Shown here piece by piece: positions 1 to 8,948 of a stretch of DNA of 64,000 bases. A model generated the notes under the pieces. That model did no database searches, was not told where the DNA came from, and saw only the letters and a program-made list of their open reading frames with translations. The DNA is from Tepidibacillus_B infernus (GTDB lineage Bacteria > Bacillota > Bacilli > Tepidibacillales > Tepidibacillaceae). The position numbers were made by a program, and so were the translations under genes. Every line of letters starts with the position of its first letter. The stretch's first letter is position 1. The stretch spans positions 2,348,155 to 2,412,154 of the forward strand of contig NZ_JBLWFI010000001.1 in NCBI RefSeq assembly GCF_048898065.1, written 5' to 3'.

Positions 1-8
1 CCTCCTTT
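1..8 (-). promoter_or_regulatory. Ribosome binding site of the next gene off the left edge
   Basis: Read on the minus strand this is AAAGGAGG, a near-perfect Shine-Dalgarno sequence just downstream of ssb. In Bacillales the gene after ssb is rpsR (ribosomal protein S18), so this is probably the rpsR ribosome binding site. The gene itself lies outside the window, so its identity is inferred from gene order only. Confidence 0.6.
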
Positions 9-23
9 AACTGAAAGGTAAAT

Positions 24-467
24 TTAAAATGGTAGATCGTCATCTGATATATCGATAGGACTTCCGTCATCAGCAAAGGGGTCTTGTCCTTTATCATACC
101 GGTCATTTTGATTAAATCCTGAAGTAAACGGATCATTTTTTGGATTGTTAGACGATTCTAGAAAACGAACATTATCCGCTACTACCTCGGTTACGTATAC
201 TCGTTTACCCTCATTATTATCATAATGGCGGGTTTGGATACGACCTTCAACAGCAGTTAGGCGGCCCTTCTTTAAATAGTTCGCTACGTTCTCTGCAAGC
301 CCTCTCCATGTAACAATATTGATAAAATCGGCCTCTCTTTGTCCTTGCTGGTTGGTATAATTACGATCCACCGCAAGGGTAAAAGTTGAGACTGCTACTC
401 CACTTGGAGTATATCTTAATTCAGGGTCTCGTGTTAGTCGTCCAATTAAGATGACACGGTTTAACAT
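24..467 (-). CDS. ssb: Single-stranded DNA-binding protein
   Basis: The 147-residue protein coats single-stranded DNA during replication, recombination and repair. It starts MLNRVILIGRLTRDPELRYT, the OB-fold signature of bacterial SSB, with the fold covering about residues 1-105. A disordered acidic tail follows and ends DISDDDLPF, the C-terminal tip that recruits partner proteins. AAGGGGGA lies 5 bases before the ATG. It sits 18 bases after rpsF and just before a ribosome binding site that probably belongs to rpsR, the usual rpsF-ssb-rpsR operon. Identification is firm; family length is normal. Confidence 0.97.
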   Translation of the reverse strand: MLNRVILIGRLTRDPELRYTPSGVAVSTFTLAVDRNYTNQQGQREADFINIVTWRGLAENVANYLKKGRLTAVEGRIQTRHYDNNEGKRVYVTEVVADNVRFLESSNNPKNDPFTSGFNQNDRYDKGQDPFADDGSPIDISDDDLPF

Positions 468-485
468 TATAATTCCCCCTTAAAC

Positions 486-773
486 CTATTTAACGTCCTT
501 AACGATCAGAAAACGGATAACACCATCAGTGATTTTTAATACGCGATCTAACTCAGCAACTACACTTGGTTCGGATTGGAAGTTTACTAAAACATAGTAA
601 CCTTCATGATATCCTTTAATTTCGTATGCTAAGCGACGCTTACCCATTTCCTCTTGCTTTTCAATTTCGCCACCATTATTAGTAATTAAGCTTTGGAACT
701 TTTCCACTAATTCTTTAGTAGCTTCTTGCTCAAGGTCTGGGCGTAATACATACATCACTTCGTATTTACGCAT
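486..773 (-). CDS. rpsF: 30S ribosomal protein S6
   Basis: The 95-residue protein (MRKYEVMYVLRPDLEQEATK) binds 16S rRNA with S18 in the small-subunit platform. I start it at the ATG at 773 because AAGGAGGTGA lies at the right distance before it; a GTG three codons upstream lies inside that ribosome binding site. The resulting length matches the Bacillus family. It is first in the rpsF-ssb-(rpsR) operon. The leader upstream contains a hairpin that may be the S6:S18 autoregulatory site. Confidence 0.97.
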   Translation of the reverse strand: MRKYEVMYVLRPDLEQEATKELVEKFQSLITNNGGEIEKQEEMGKRRLAYEIKGYHEGYYVLVNFQSEPSVVAELDRVLKITDGVIRFLIVKDVK

Positions 774-789
774 CAGATTCACCTCCTTC

Positions 790-850
790 TGGACTTAACG
801 GCCCTATTTCTCTATAGGGCAAGGAGCGAGGTCATAGAACTCGCATTTTT
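790..850 (-). promoter_or_regulatory. Candidate S6:S18-binding leader of rpsF
   Basis: On the minus strand two hairpins precede rpsF. One is GCGAG/CTCGC with a 9-base loop. The other is GCCCTAT/ATAGGGC with a 6-base loop, followed directly by CCGTTAAG. Many bacteria have an rpsF leader with a CCG-containing stem that binds the S6:S18 complex and represses translation. The position and the CCG beside the stem fit, but I have not aligned it to the known motif, so the assignment is tentative. Confidence 0.45.
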
Positions 851-894
851 AAATTTTATCATATTTATCTGCCTATAGCAAATGTAATTTAGGA

Positions 895-1995
895 TTATAC
901 ATTAAATCTAAAGTGCATGACATCTCCATCTTTTACTACATAATCTTTCCCCTCTAAACGTAGGAGGCCTTTTTCCTTTGCTTGATTCATTGAACCTGAA
1001 GCAACTAAATCCTCATAACCCACGACTTCAGCTCTGATGAAACCCCGTTCAAAATCACTATGAATCACTCCTGCAGCTTGGGGGGCTTTTGTTCCCTTTT
1101 TAATCGTCCAAGCTCTGACCTCTTGAACCCCTGCAGTAAAATAGGTGATTAAACCAAGCAACTTGTAAGCAGCTTGAATCAAACGATCTAATCCTGATTG
1201 ATTCAGTCCTAATTCTTGTAAAAATAACTGCTTATCTTCTCCTTCAAGCTCAGCGATTTCTGATTCTACTTTTGCACTGATTACAATCACTTCTGCTCCT
1301 TCATGATTTGCATATTCCTTTACCTTTTGCACATAAGGATTTTGGTCAAAGTTACTCACATCATCTTCACTTACATTTGCTACATATAAGACTGGTTTCA
1401 TTGTAAGAAGATGAAGGTCTTTAATCAAACTTCTCTCATCTTCATCCAACTCTACACTTCTTGCTGGTTTTTCACTTTCTAAAGCCTTTTGAATCCTTTC
1501 AACCACTTCATATTCCAATTGAAATTTCTTTTCACCACTTTTTAGATTCTTCTTTGTCCGTTCCAACCGCTTTTCCACGGTTTCTAAATCGGCCAATATC
1601 AATTCTAAATTGATGGTTTCAATATCGCTAATTGGATCTACTTGTCCTGCTACATGGGTAATGTTCTCATCTTCAAAACAACGAACCACATGGGCGATCG
1701 CATCAACCTCACGGATATGGGACAAAAATTTGTTTCCTAAACCTTCACCGCGTGAAGCCCCTTTTACTAATCCAGCAATATCTACAAATTCAAAGGCAGT
1801 AGGCACGATTCGATTAGGATTTACCATATCAGCTAATACTTGTAATCTTTCATCAGGCACTTCTACCACACCAACGTTCGGATCGATGGTGCAAAATGGA
1901 TAATTAGCAGATTCTGCACCTGCTTGAGTAATTGCATTAAATAACGTCGATTTCCCTACGTTAGGTAAACCGACGATTCCAGTCGTTAATGGCAT
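895..1995 (-). CDS. ychF: Redox-regulated ATPase YchF (Obg-like)
   Basis: The 366-residue protein begins MPLTTGIVGLPNVGKSTLFN with a G1/P-loop GLPNVGKS. DIAGLVKGAS is the G3 switch region, and a coiled-coil insertion lies near residues 130-175. The C-terminal TGS-like domain ends VVKDGDVMHFRFNV. YchF binds ATP in preference to GTP and associates with ribosomes; its exact role is unsettled. Gene order ychF-rpsF-ssb matches Bacillus, where the gene was called yyaF. Length is normal and no defects are seen. Confidence 0.95.
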   Translation of the reverse strand: MPLTTGIVGLPNVGKSTLFNAITQAGAESANYPFCTIDPNVGVVEVPDERLQVLADMVNPNRIVPTAFEFVDIAGLVKGASRGEGLGNKFLSHIREVDAIAHVVRCFEDENITHVAGQVDPISDIETINLELILADLETVEKRLERTKKNLKSGEKKFQLEYEVVERIQKALESEKPARSVELDEDERSLIKDLHLLTMKPVLYVANVSEDDVSNFDQNPYVQKVKEYANHEGAEVIVISAKVESEIAELEGEDKQLFLQELGLNQSGLDRLIQAAYKLLGLITYFTAGVQEVRAWTIKKGTKAPQAAGVIHSDFERGFIRAEVVGYEDLVASGSMNQAKEKGLLRLEGKDYVVKDGDVMHFRFNV

Positions 1996-2102
1996 TTATT
2001 CCTTCACCCCTTGATTATTCGAACATCGTACTGTAAGGATGCTTCATATATACTTCTTAAGTATAAAAAAAAGTATGCCTTAAGTCCACTCTTATAAAAA
2101 AG

Positions 2103-2141
2103 CAAATCAAAAACCACCTTCATCATAGTGAAGATGGTTTT
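2103..2141 (-). terminator. Intrinsic terminator of the acetate symporter operon
   Basis: A 13-bp stem (AAAACCATCTTCA with TGAAGGTGGTTTT on the minus strand, one G-U pair) with a 6-base loop is followed by TTTTTG and a second T-rich run. It lies about 30 bases after the stop of the symporter gene and separates it from ychF. Confidence 0.85.
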
Positions 2142-2171
2142 GAAAGCGATTCCATATATAAGTCTGTGGAT

Positions 2172-3743
2172 TTAACCTACTTTTTTGTCCACCACTTTTT
2201 CTACTACATTTCCTAAATGAATTCCTGTATTCGCTTTAACCAAGATCTCATCATACTTCGCTGGATCTTCCTTCTTAGAAGATAAGATGGTACCTAAGAA
2301 AGCGCCAATAAAGCCTAAAGGAATGGAAACAATACCAGGGTTAGCTAATGGAAAAATTGGGTGCCCTACCAAAATGGCTTTCCCAGCCTCTGGATTCCAT
2401 ATATTTGGTCCGATAGCGATTAAGAGTAATGCACTTAATAAACCAACGATCATCCCTGTAACTGCCCCAGTTGTATTAAATCTTCTCCAATAAATCGTAA
2501 AGATAATAACCGGTACGTTTGAGCTTGCAGCTACAGCAAATGCCAAAGCAACCAAGAACGATACGTTTAGGGATTGAGCAAAAAATGCTAAAAGAATTGA
2601 AAGTACTGCCACACCGATCGATGCATAGCGAGCAGCCAACATCTGTTCCTTCTCTGTTGCTTGGCCACGGCGAATGATATGACCATAAAAATCATGAGCA
2701 AAAGCTGAAGCCGCTGATAGAACTAAGCCAGAGACAACCGCTAAGATCGTTGCAAAGGCTACAGCGGAAACAAAGGCAAATAAGAAGCTTCCTCCAAGTA
2801 CTTCCGCTAATAATGGAGCAGCCATATTGCCTCCTTTATCAGCAGCAACGATATTGTCATGGCCTACAAATGCTGCAGCACCAAAACCAAGGAACATCGT
2901 CATGACATAGAAGATACCGATTAACCAAGTCGCATAAACGACGGATTTACGAGCAGTAGGTGCATCTTTTACGGTAAAAAAGCGAATTAAAATATGAGGA
3001 AGTCCTGCTGTTCCTAACACTAATGCCATATTTAAAGAAATAACATCGATAGGATCCTTAAACTTATTACCCGGATTTAAAAAGATTTCCCCTAATGGAG
3101 TAGCTGTTTTCATGTGTTCAAACATATTAGTGAAGCTAAAGTTAAATTTAGCATATACGATCAAAGAGATAATAAAGGTACCTGCCATTAAAAGCACAGC
3201 CTTTGTAATTTGTACCCAGCTAGTGGCATGCATTCCGCCAAATACAACATAAATGGTCATTAGTATTCCAACGATAAGAACAGAAGTAGAATAATTAAGT
3301 CCTAAAAGCAGATGAATTAACCCACCAGCACCAACCAATTGAGCAATCATATAGAAAATTGAGATAGAGATGGTATTTAAGGCCGCAAAACCACGTACTT
3401 TACGATCATTAAAACGTGCTGCAATCATATCTGCCATGGTGTATTTTCCTAAGTTACGTAGTGGCTCTGCTACAATATAAAGAACAACCAGATAAGCAAC
3501 CAAATAACCGATACTATAGAAAAATCCATCAAATCCTCCTAAGGCAATGGCTCCGGCGATTCCTAGAAAGGAAGCCGCAGACATATAGTCACCTGCAATC
3601 GCAAGACCATTTTGCCAACCCGTTAGTCCCCCACCAGCTGTGTAGAATTCACTCGTTGTTTTGGTTCTCTTAGAAGCATAATAGGTTATCACGAGCGTAA
3701 TCCCGACAATCACTAAAAAGAGAACAAATGCTGTCGTATTCAC
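2172..3743 (-). CDS. Sodium/solute symporter, acetate permease (ActP/YwcA) type
   Basis: A 523-residue membrane protein with about 13 predicted helices. It starts with a transmembrane helix followed by YYASKRTKTTSEFYTAGG and GLAIAGDYMSAASFLGIAGA, both typical of the cation-acetate branch of the SSS family. It probably imports acetate or another short carboxylate with Na+ or H+. The ATG overlaps the stop of the upstream DUF485 gene, the standard ywcB-ywcA/yjcH-actP pairing. Substrate is inferred from the family branch and partner, not shown. Confidence 0.88.
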   Translation of the reverse strand: MNTTAFVLFLVIVGITLVITYYASKRTKTTSEFYTAGGGLTGWQNGLAIAGDYMSAASFLGIAGAIALGGFDGFFYSIGYLVAYLVVLYIVAEPLRNLGKYTMADMIAARFNDRKVRGFAALNTISISIFYMIAQLVGAGGLIHLLLGLNYSTSVLIVGILMTIYVVFGGMHATSWVQITKAVLLMAGTFIISLIVYAKFNFSFTNMFEHMKTATPLGEIFLNPGNKFKDPIDVISLNMALVLGTAGLPHILIRFFTVKDAPTARKSVVYATWLIGIFYVMTMFLGFGAAAFVGHDNIVAADKGGNMAAPLLAEVLGGSFLFAFVSAVAFATILAVVSGLVLSAASAFAHDFYGHIIRRGQATEKEQMLAARYASIGVAVLSILLAFFAQSLNVSFLVALAFAVAASSNVPVIIFTIYWRRFNTTGAVTGMIVGLLSALLLIAIGPNIWNPEAGKAILVGHPIFPLANPGIVSIPLGFIGAFLGTILSSKKEDPAKYDEILVKANTGIHLGNVVEKVVDKKVG

Positions 3744-4063
3744 TACATTCCACCCCTTTTCAAGACTTTATCTAAGATTCGATTCACATTATCATCAAAT
3801 TGTGTCGCTTTTCTTGCGTAAATCGTGACTAAAGTCCAAGTCATCACAAATTGGGCAAAAGCAAAAACCCAAGCCCATGTAATGGCTCCTAGCGCAGGGG
3901 TGTTGAGCACTTTAGAATAGGCGGTCATAATCGGTAATGTAAAATAAAAAATAAAGAAGAAAATAGATAATGGAACAATAAATTTTTTCTTTTTATTCAT
4001 CAGTTCTTTGAACGTCTCTGATTTTGAAATGGCAGTGTAATCGATTTGATCCTGATTTTTCAT
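3743..4063 (-). CDS. DUF485 membrane protein, partner of the acetate symporter
   Basis: The 106-residue protein has two transmembrane helices (about residues 28-50 and 60-84) with the DUF485 pattern FKELMNKKKKFIVPLSIFFF. Genes of this family (YwcB, YjcH) almost always precede an ActP-type symporter, and here its stop overlaps the symporter start by one base, so the two are translationally coupled. Its role in transport or membrane assembly is not known. AGGGAGGTAAGG lies upstream of the ATG. Confidence 0.88.
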   Translation of the reverse strand: MKNQDQIDYTAISKSETFKELMNKKKKFIVPLSIFFFIFYFTLPIMTAYSKVLNTPALGAITWAWVFAFAQFVMTWTLVTIYARKATQFDDNVNRILDKVLKRGGM

Positions 4064-4258
4064 TCACCCTTACCTCCCTCTTTAATCTCCATCTCTTTTT
4101 GTTCTATATGTCTATAAATAAGGCCAAACTACCGCACTCTTACCTAGAACCACCTCCTTGTAAAATAATTACTTTGAATTAAATATATCGTTATCTTATG
4201 CAAAAAGTCAACAAAAGATTCTGAAAGTTCTAAATAATATGATAATACAATTTGATAT

Positions 4259-4302
4259 AAAAAAAGTAATCCTATCTTAAACCGATGTATGACGGATTAC
4301 TT
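4259..4302 (-). terminator. Intrinsic terminator after the molybdopterin oxidoreductase gene
   Basis: On the minus strand AAGTAATCC and GGATTACTT form a 9-bp stem with a 21-base loop, followed by a T-run. It sits about 25 bases after the stop codon at 4327. The rest of the 4064-4326 gap is AT-rich and holds upstream sequence of the DUF485-symporter operon; I see no gene there. Confidence 0.8.
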
Positions 4303-4326
4303 CATTTACGTGTTATAAAAATTTTC

Positions 4327-6336
4327 TTACCCTATTTTCTCTATCATCACTGCACAATCATATAAGATGCTACCATTGCCCATATCGGATTTTCCATTCG
4401 AGGTTAATTGATTTACATGTCCACCTAATTCATACCAATATCCTTCTTCGATCATGATTGTGTCCCTATGATAACCCTCTTGAATCTTTACTAATCCTTC
4501 AATTTTTCCACGGTCATTATAGACTGATACGGGATCACCATTTTTTAGATGACGATTTGCTGCAATTTCTTTTGAAACCATAACGAAAGGTTTGTTTCCT
4601 TTCTTATACAACAAAAATTGATGTTGCGAATGTAATGATCGATTAGGATGAATAGTTAGCAAATGATAAGGGTATTTTTCTTTTAACTTTGGTTGTAATT
4701 GCACACTATCATTTGGATAGATTATTTTTGCCGTTGCAGGTAATCCTTCTTGTTCTGCTTGTTCTGAATAAAACTCAAACTTTCCTGAAGGTGTAGCAAA
4801 TACTTTACTCTCCCATGGAATCGCTGGAATAGGTAATTCAATTTGTTGTTTTTCTTTTAATGTTTTTAAATCGATTCCATAGTCATTTAATGATTGAAGT
4901 GCAATTTCAAAATATTCTTCAATCGTTTTTTCAAAGCCTTCAAGCCTTAATTTTTTGGCCAATTCTGTCCAAATCTTTAGGTCGGCCCAAGCTTCACCAG
5001 GTGGATCAATCAATTTTGGACCATATCTCATCACTCGATGGAACATCGATCCATAATAAATGTCCTCCTCTTCAAAAACAAATGTGGAAGGAAGAATATA
5101 ATCTGCCATTTTCGCAGTATCAGTCATAAACATATCAATTACAACTTTGATTTCTACTTTATTCAGAGCTTCCATTGTACGAGCTGTTTGTGGTAATTGA
5201 GTAACTACATTGCTTCTTGTAATAAACATCATCTTAATAGGTGGATCATTGGCAGCTAAAATTTCTTCTGCCTGTGTAGGTCTTGTGAAGGTACGATACG
5301 CTTCCCTTTTCTCTTCTTCAAGTAATTCTGCCCAGTTAAAGCTTCTACCCACAGCTAAATTTGCATAGTTAACCCCTCCACCAGATATACCAATATTACC
5401 GGATAAAGCAACTAATGCATCAATCGCTCGAATGGTATTTCCCCCATTTGCATATCTTTGCATGCCTAAACCAAGAAACGTCATCACTGGCTTTTGTTGA
5501 GTATATACATAAGCTAATTTTTGGATCATCTCTATATCGACATTTATTTCCTTGGAAATGTATTCAATATCGATGGTTTGAATTTCTTTTACAAAGTGTT
5601 CAAAACCTATTGTATGTTGTTGGATAAATTCTTTGTCATGCCAGCCATTGTCGATGATAATTTTACTCAAGGTGAATGCTAACATCCCATCCATTCCAGG
5701 ACGAATAGGAACATGCAGATCTGCTTTCTTAGCAATCCCATTTTTAAGTGGATCTATGACGATCAATGAAGTACCATTACTTTTTGCCTCTTGAATAAAG
5801 GAATAAAGATGCATATTTGTCGATGTAACATTCCTACCCCAAACCACGATTGTTTTGGCATTGAACACATCCTCAATAGCATGACTTAATGAATTCCCAA
5901 AATCATAAGTTTGAGCCTGGATTCCAGCCCCCCAACAAAGACTACCAACGGTTTCTGTCATGCCACCAAAATAATTAAAGAAACGTTTGTCTAATTCCTT
6001 TAATAAACCGCTAGAGGAATAATCATAGCTGTGAAGAATGGCTGTTGGACCATATTCCTTTTTTATTTGGAGCATTTTCTCACTGATTTCATTTAATGCT
6101 TGCTCCCAAGAAATACGAATAAATTTATCATCAACCTTTTTATATGGATATAAAATTCTACTTTTATCATATATTCGATCTTTAATCATCTTCCCCCGGC
6201 CACAAATGTTCCCCTTCGTAATTGGATGATCAGGGTCGCCTTCGATACGAACCACTTGGTTATTATCAATTGTTACAATAAATCCACAAACATCAAAACA
6301 ATTTAACGGACAAGCTGTTCTCCACTGTTTTCCCAT
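4327..6336 (-). CDS. yyaE: Molybdopterin oxidoreductase, YyaE-like
   Basis: The 669-residue protein has an N-terminal [4Fe-4S] site with Cys9, Cys13, Cys17 and Cys45 (ACPLNCFDVCG ... GNICGRG). A long molybdopterin-binding domain and a C-terminal dinucleotide-binding domain (HPNRSLHSQHQ) follow, as in the DMSO reductase superfamily. GSLCWGAG near residue 135 puts a cysteine where the Mo ligand is expected. No signal peptide is seen, so it is likely cytoplasmic. It matches B. subtilis YyaE in length and location near ychF. The substrate is unknown, and no electron-transfer or membrane subunit gene lies next to it. Confidence 0.85.
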   Translation of the reverse strand: MGKQWRTACPLNCFDVCGFIVTIDNNQVVRIEGDPDHPITKGNICGRGKMIKDRIYDKSRILYPYKKVDDKFIRISWEQALNEISEKMLQIKKEYGPTAILHSYDYSSSGLLKELDKRFFNYFGGMTETVGSLCWGAGIQAQTYDFGNSLSHAIEDVFNAKTIVVWGRNVTSTNMHLYSFIQEAKSNGTSLIVIDPLKNGIAKKADLHVPIRPGMDGMLAFTLSKIIIDNGWHDKEFIQQHTIGFEHFVKEIQTIDIEYISKEINVDIEMIQKLAYVYTQQKPVMTFLGLGMQRYANGGNTIRAIDALVALSGNIGISGGGVNYANLAVGRSFNWAELLEEEKREAYRTFTRPTQAEEILAANDPPIKMMFITRSNVVTQLPQTARTMEALNKVEIKVVIDMFMTDTAKMADYILPSTFVFEEEDIYYGSMFHRVMRYGPKLIDPPGEAWADLKIWTELAKKLRLEGFEKTIEEYFEIALQSLNDYGIDLKTLKEKQQIELPIPAIPWESKVFATPSGKFEFYSEQAEQEGLPATAKIIYPNDSVQLQPKLKEKYPYHLLTIHPNRSLHSQHQFLLYKKGNKPFVMVSKEIAANRHLKNGDPVSVYNDRGKIEGLVKIQEGYHRDTIMIEEGYWYELGGHVNQLTSNGKSDMGNGSILYDCAVMIEKIG

Positions 6337-6370
6337 CTTCCGTTTCTCCTCTTCACTTACTCGTCTTTAC

Positions 6371-6574
6371 TTACTCCTCTTTTTCTCCCTTTTGAACCAC
6401 CTTTTTTAATTTTCTCTCAAACTCTCTGCGTGGGATGAGCACACTATGATTACAGCCTGTACATTTAATGCGTATATCCATCCCCATTCGGATCACTTTC
6501 CATGCATTGGTTCCACAAGGATGTGGTTTCTTCATTTCTACGATATCGTTTAAATCAAATTGTTTCTTTTCCAT
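6371..6574 (-). CDS. DUF951 small protein (YyzM-like)
   Basis: The 67-residue protein matches DUF951 with KKPHPCGTNAWKVIRMGMDIRIKCTGC. Two cysteines in this segment and a HPCG motif suggest metal binding or a small beta-barrel. The family lies near ychF in many Firmicutes, including B. subtilis yyzM, and its function is unknown. The gene starts 7 bases after the mechanosensitive channel gene ends and has GGGGTGA upstream of the ATG, so both are one transcript. A lysine/glutamate tail follows residue 55. Confidence 0.85.
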   Translation of the reverse strand: MEKKQFDLNDIVEMKKPHPCGTNAWKVIRMGMDIRIKCTGCNHSVLIPRREFERKLKKVVQKGEKEE

Positions 6575-6580
6575 TTTAGT

Positions 6581-7477
6581 TCACCCCTTTGTTTTTTGAA
6601 AAGTGACTAATCTTGGATAAGGAATTTCAATCCCTGCTTGGTCAAATCCATTTTTAATTTTTGCCCTTAATTTACGAGCAACCGCATAATGATTCATAGG
6701 TTTAGTTTCAGCAATGACACGAATGACAACTTCTGATGCCCCTAATTCTTGAACTCCAAGAATTTCCGGTGGTTTGACCATTTCGTTCATTTCTTTATAC
6801 GTATTTGCTAATAATTTTTCCAATACAGAAATCACATGATCAATTTCTTCTTCGTATGCTATACCAACATCAACGACAGCGACTGAATTATGTGTTGAAT
6901 AATTTGTCACTTCAGAAATGGTTCCATTGGGAATAATATGAAGTTCTCCCGTCCAGTTGCGAATCTTTGTTATGCGTAACCCTATTTCTTCAACAGTTCC
7001 TGAAAAATTCCCAGTTGTAATATAATCTCCAACAGCGAACTGATCTTCAAATATAATAAAAAAACCTGTAATCACGTCTTTTACCAAACTTTGTGCACCA
7101 AAACCGATAGCTAGTCCTAATATTCCAGCTCCTGCTAGAATTGGTCCTAAATTAAACCCGACCTTTCCCAGAATCATAAGAATAGCTAAGAAATTAATGG
7201 TATATTTTACAATGTTTTGTATAAGAATACCTAGTGTTTTTGTTCTTCTTTCATCTACTTTAAAACTTGATCTAGGTTTTCTAATAATAAACTTTTCTAT
7301 AATCTTGCCTGTTAACTTGATTAAAAGCTTTGCTAGAATCCAAATAAAAAGAATCTGAACAAAAGTCCAGAAAATATCAACCCACAAATCGATATCTAAT
7401 AGCTTCATTCTGATCGTGTCCCAAAATGATTTTATATCGATTCCATCTAATTGACTTAGCGAAAATCCGAATCTCAA
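6581..7477 (-). CDS. Small-conductance mechanosensitive channel, MscS family
   Basis: The 298-residue membrane protein has three N-terminal helices, then the pore helix and MscS beta domain (AGAGILGLAIGFGAQSLVKDVITGF, given here as family signature), followed by GDYITTGNFSGTVEEIGLR and the C-terminal alpha/beta domain. Such channels open under membrane tension and release solutes on osmotic downshock. It resembles B. subtilis YkuT. Translation probably starts at TTG (7477) with AGGAGA 7 bases upstream. It leads the mscS-DUF951-yyaE cluster. Confidence 0.9.
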   Translation of the reverse strand: MRFGFSLSQLDGIDIKSFWDTIRMKLLDIDLWVDIFWTFVQILFIWILAKLLIKLTGKIIEKFIIRKPRSSFKVDERRTKTLGILIQNIVKYTINFLAILMILGKVGFNLGPILAGAGILGLAIGFGAQSLVKDVITGFFIIFEDQFAVGDYITTGNFSGTVEEIGLRITKIRNWTGELHIIPNGTISEVTNYSTHNSVAVVDVGIAYEEEIDHVISVLEKLLANTYKEMNEMVKPPEILGVQELGASEVVIRVIAETKPMNHYAVARKLRAKIKNGFDQAGIEIPYPRLVTFQKTKG

Positions 7478-7501
7478 ATAGATCTCTCCTTCTTTAAAAT
7501 A

Positions 7502-7822
7502 TTATTTTGATTGTTTTGCCATATGATTGATCTCTTCTTTTACATTTGATAATACCCTTTCTGATCCCTTTTAACAGGAAATGCACCTAATTTTCTTAAA
7601 ATCCAGGCCAATATAAACTGGATCTAAAATACTTACGTGATTAGCAACGAAAATAAGTGAACCACTGGTTGGAATTTGATCTGTGCCATGAACAGTTACC
7701 CTATTATATATTTTTAAGACTGGTTTTAAAATAGCCTTTGCAAAGAAATAAAACCAATTTTTTTGCTCTTTCATCGCCATTTTGATCACCACATTTGGTA
7801 GATTAATTATGTTTCTTTTCAT
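7502..7822 (-). pseudogene. Decayed 1-acyl-glycerol-3-phosphate acyltransferase
   Basis: The first frame encodes 83 residues of a PlsC-type acyltransferase, including the catalytic motif NHVSILDP, then stops. In another frame the downstream sequence reads AWILRKLGAFPVKRDQKG, which is motif II of the same family. The frame that ends at 7502 then reads SERVLSNVKEEINHMAKQSK, a plausible C-terminus. An intact gene is about 190 codons, so at least two internal deletions have removed substrate-binding sequence and broken the frame. Motif I sits directly beside motif II, which rules out a simple sequencing error. The product is surely inactive. Confidence 0.8.
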
Positions 7823-7830
7823 TATATTAT

Positions 7831-8859
7831 TTACCTTGTTTTTTGAAAAGGATAGAGAATCAATATAGATAAGACATACAAATTTAATACACCATATAAG
7901 GGATATAAAACTTTCACTAAATTAGCAAAACCAATAAAAGTAAAAGGAATAATGAAAAGAATTATGCCTAAACTGATCTTTCCTGTTGAAAGGTTTATCT
8001 TATTTTGGATGCGATAAACTAATGCATGGATATTTGACAAAGCTGTTGTATAGATGGCTAACCATAAAATCACACTTACAATAAGCAGTAAAATAGGTTG
8101 GTTGGTTGGGATTAAGGAAAATAGTGGAATCTCATATTGATCAACATGAGGTACTCTTAATAATGATAGATTGATCATCATCCCTACTAAGCCCAAACCA
8201 ATGATACTGGTTATTCCCCCAAAAATGATTTCTCCTTTTGTTTCTATCCTCTTTCCCATTGTAGATAGGACTCCTAATAGAGAGATCATATTAAAAGCAA
8301 CATACGTGATAGCAGATGGCCAAACTTCTAAATAGTGACGAGTAAATGGTCCTGAAAGTGAAGGATTTCTAGATATATATAATAAACCGATCGCTAGAAT
8401 AATCACTGTTTTAATTGGCATTAGAATACTGTTTAAGTTGATCAGGCCACGAACTCCCTTAGTCAGCACTAGCCATATTGCAATACTTACGATACCTACT
8501 CCTAAAATAAAAGGTAAGTTCCATTGTACAAATGTTGCACCGCTTCCAGCCAACATAATGATTGATCCCGAAACTAAATACAAAAAAATAAGGGTATCAA
8601 ATAACCTGCTAAGTGTATTTCCTAGTAATAATACCAGAATATCATAATAATTCTCTGTTTGATGGCGCCAACTCATCCAAAGAATAAAGATGCTACTTAA
8701 CGAAAATAAGGTTAAGGCAATCATTAGTCCAAAGATACTCTGCCTTCCATAAGAAGTAAAGAACTCCCAAATCTCACGCCCTGAAGCAAATCCTGCGCCT
8801 ATGGTCGTACCCATAATTGTTAAACCTATTTTTAAACCATTCCACATCTTTTTCTGCAA
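7831..8859 (-). CDS. YkvI-like membrane transporter of the APC/LeuT superfamily
   Basis: About 342 residues and ten or more hydrophobic helices. The first helix carries GTTIGAGFASGREIWEFF, the unwound-helix signature of the YkvI family, which is distantly related to amino-acid permeases. The substrate is unknown. I choose the TTG at 8859 because GAGGGG lies 8 bases upstream; a GTG three codons earlier overlaps that site. The gene is divergent from yyaC, with about 90 bases between them. The decayed acyltransferase follows 8 bases downstream. Confidence 0.8.
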   Translation of the reverse strand: MQKKMWNGLKIGLTIMGTTIGAGFASGREIWEFFTSYGRQSIFGLMIALTLFSLSSIFILWMSWRHQTENYYDILVLLLGNTLSRLFDTLIFLYLVSGSIIMLAGSGATFVQWNLPFILGVGIVSIAIWLVLTKGVRGLINLNSILMPIKTVIILAIGLLYISRNPSLSGPFTRHYLEVWPSAITYVAFNMISLLGVLSTMGKRIETKGEIIFGGITSIIGLGLVGMMINLSLLRVPHVDQYEIPLFSLIPTNQPILLLIVSVILWLAIYTTALSNIHALVYRIQNKINLSTGKISLGIILFIIPFTFIGFANLVKVLYPLYGVLNLYVLSILILYPFQKTR

Positions 8860-8948
8860 GTGATTCACCCCTCAAATAGCTTCCTGTCCTATGTATATTT
8901 CTAACCCTTTCTACATATACTAGTAATACTATTTTTCTGGAGGCTTCT

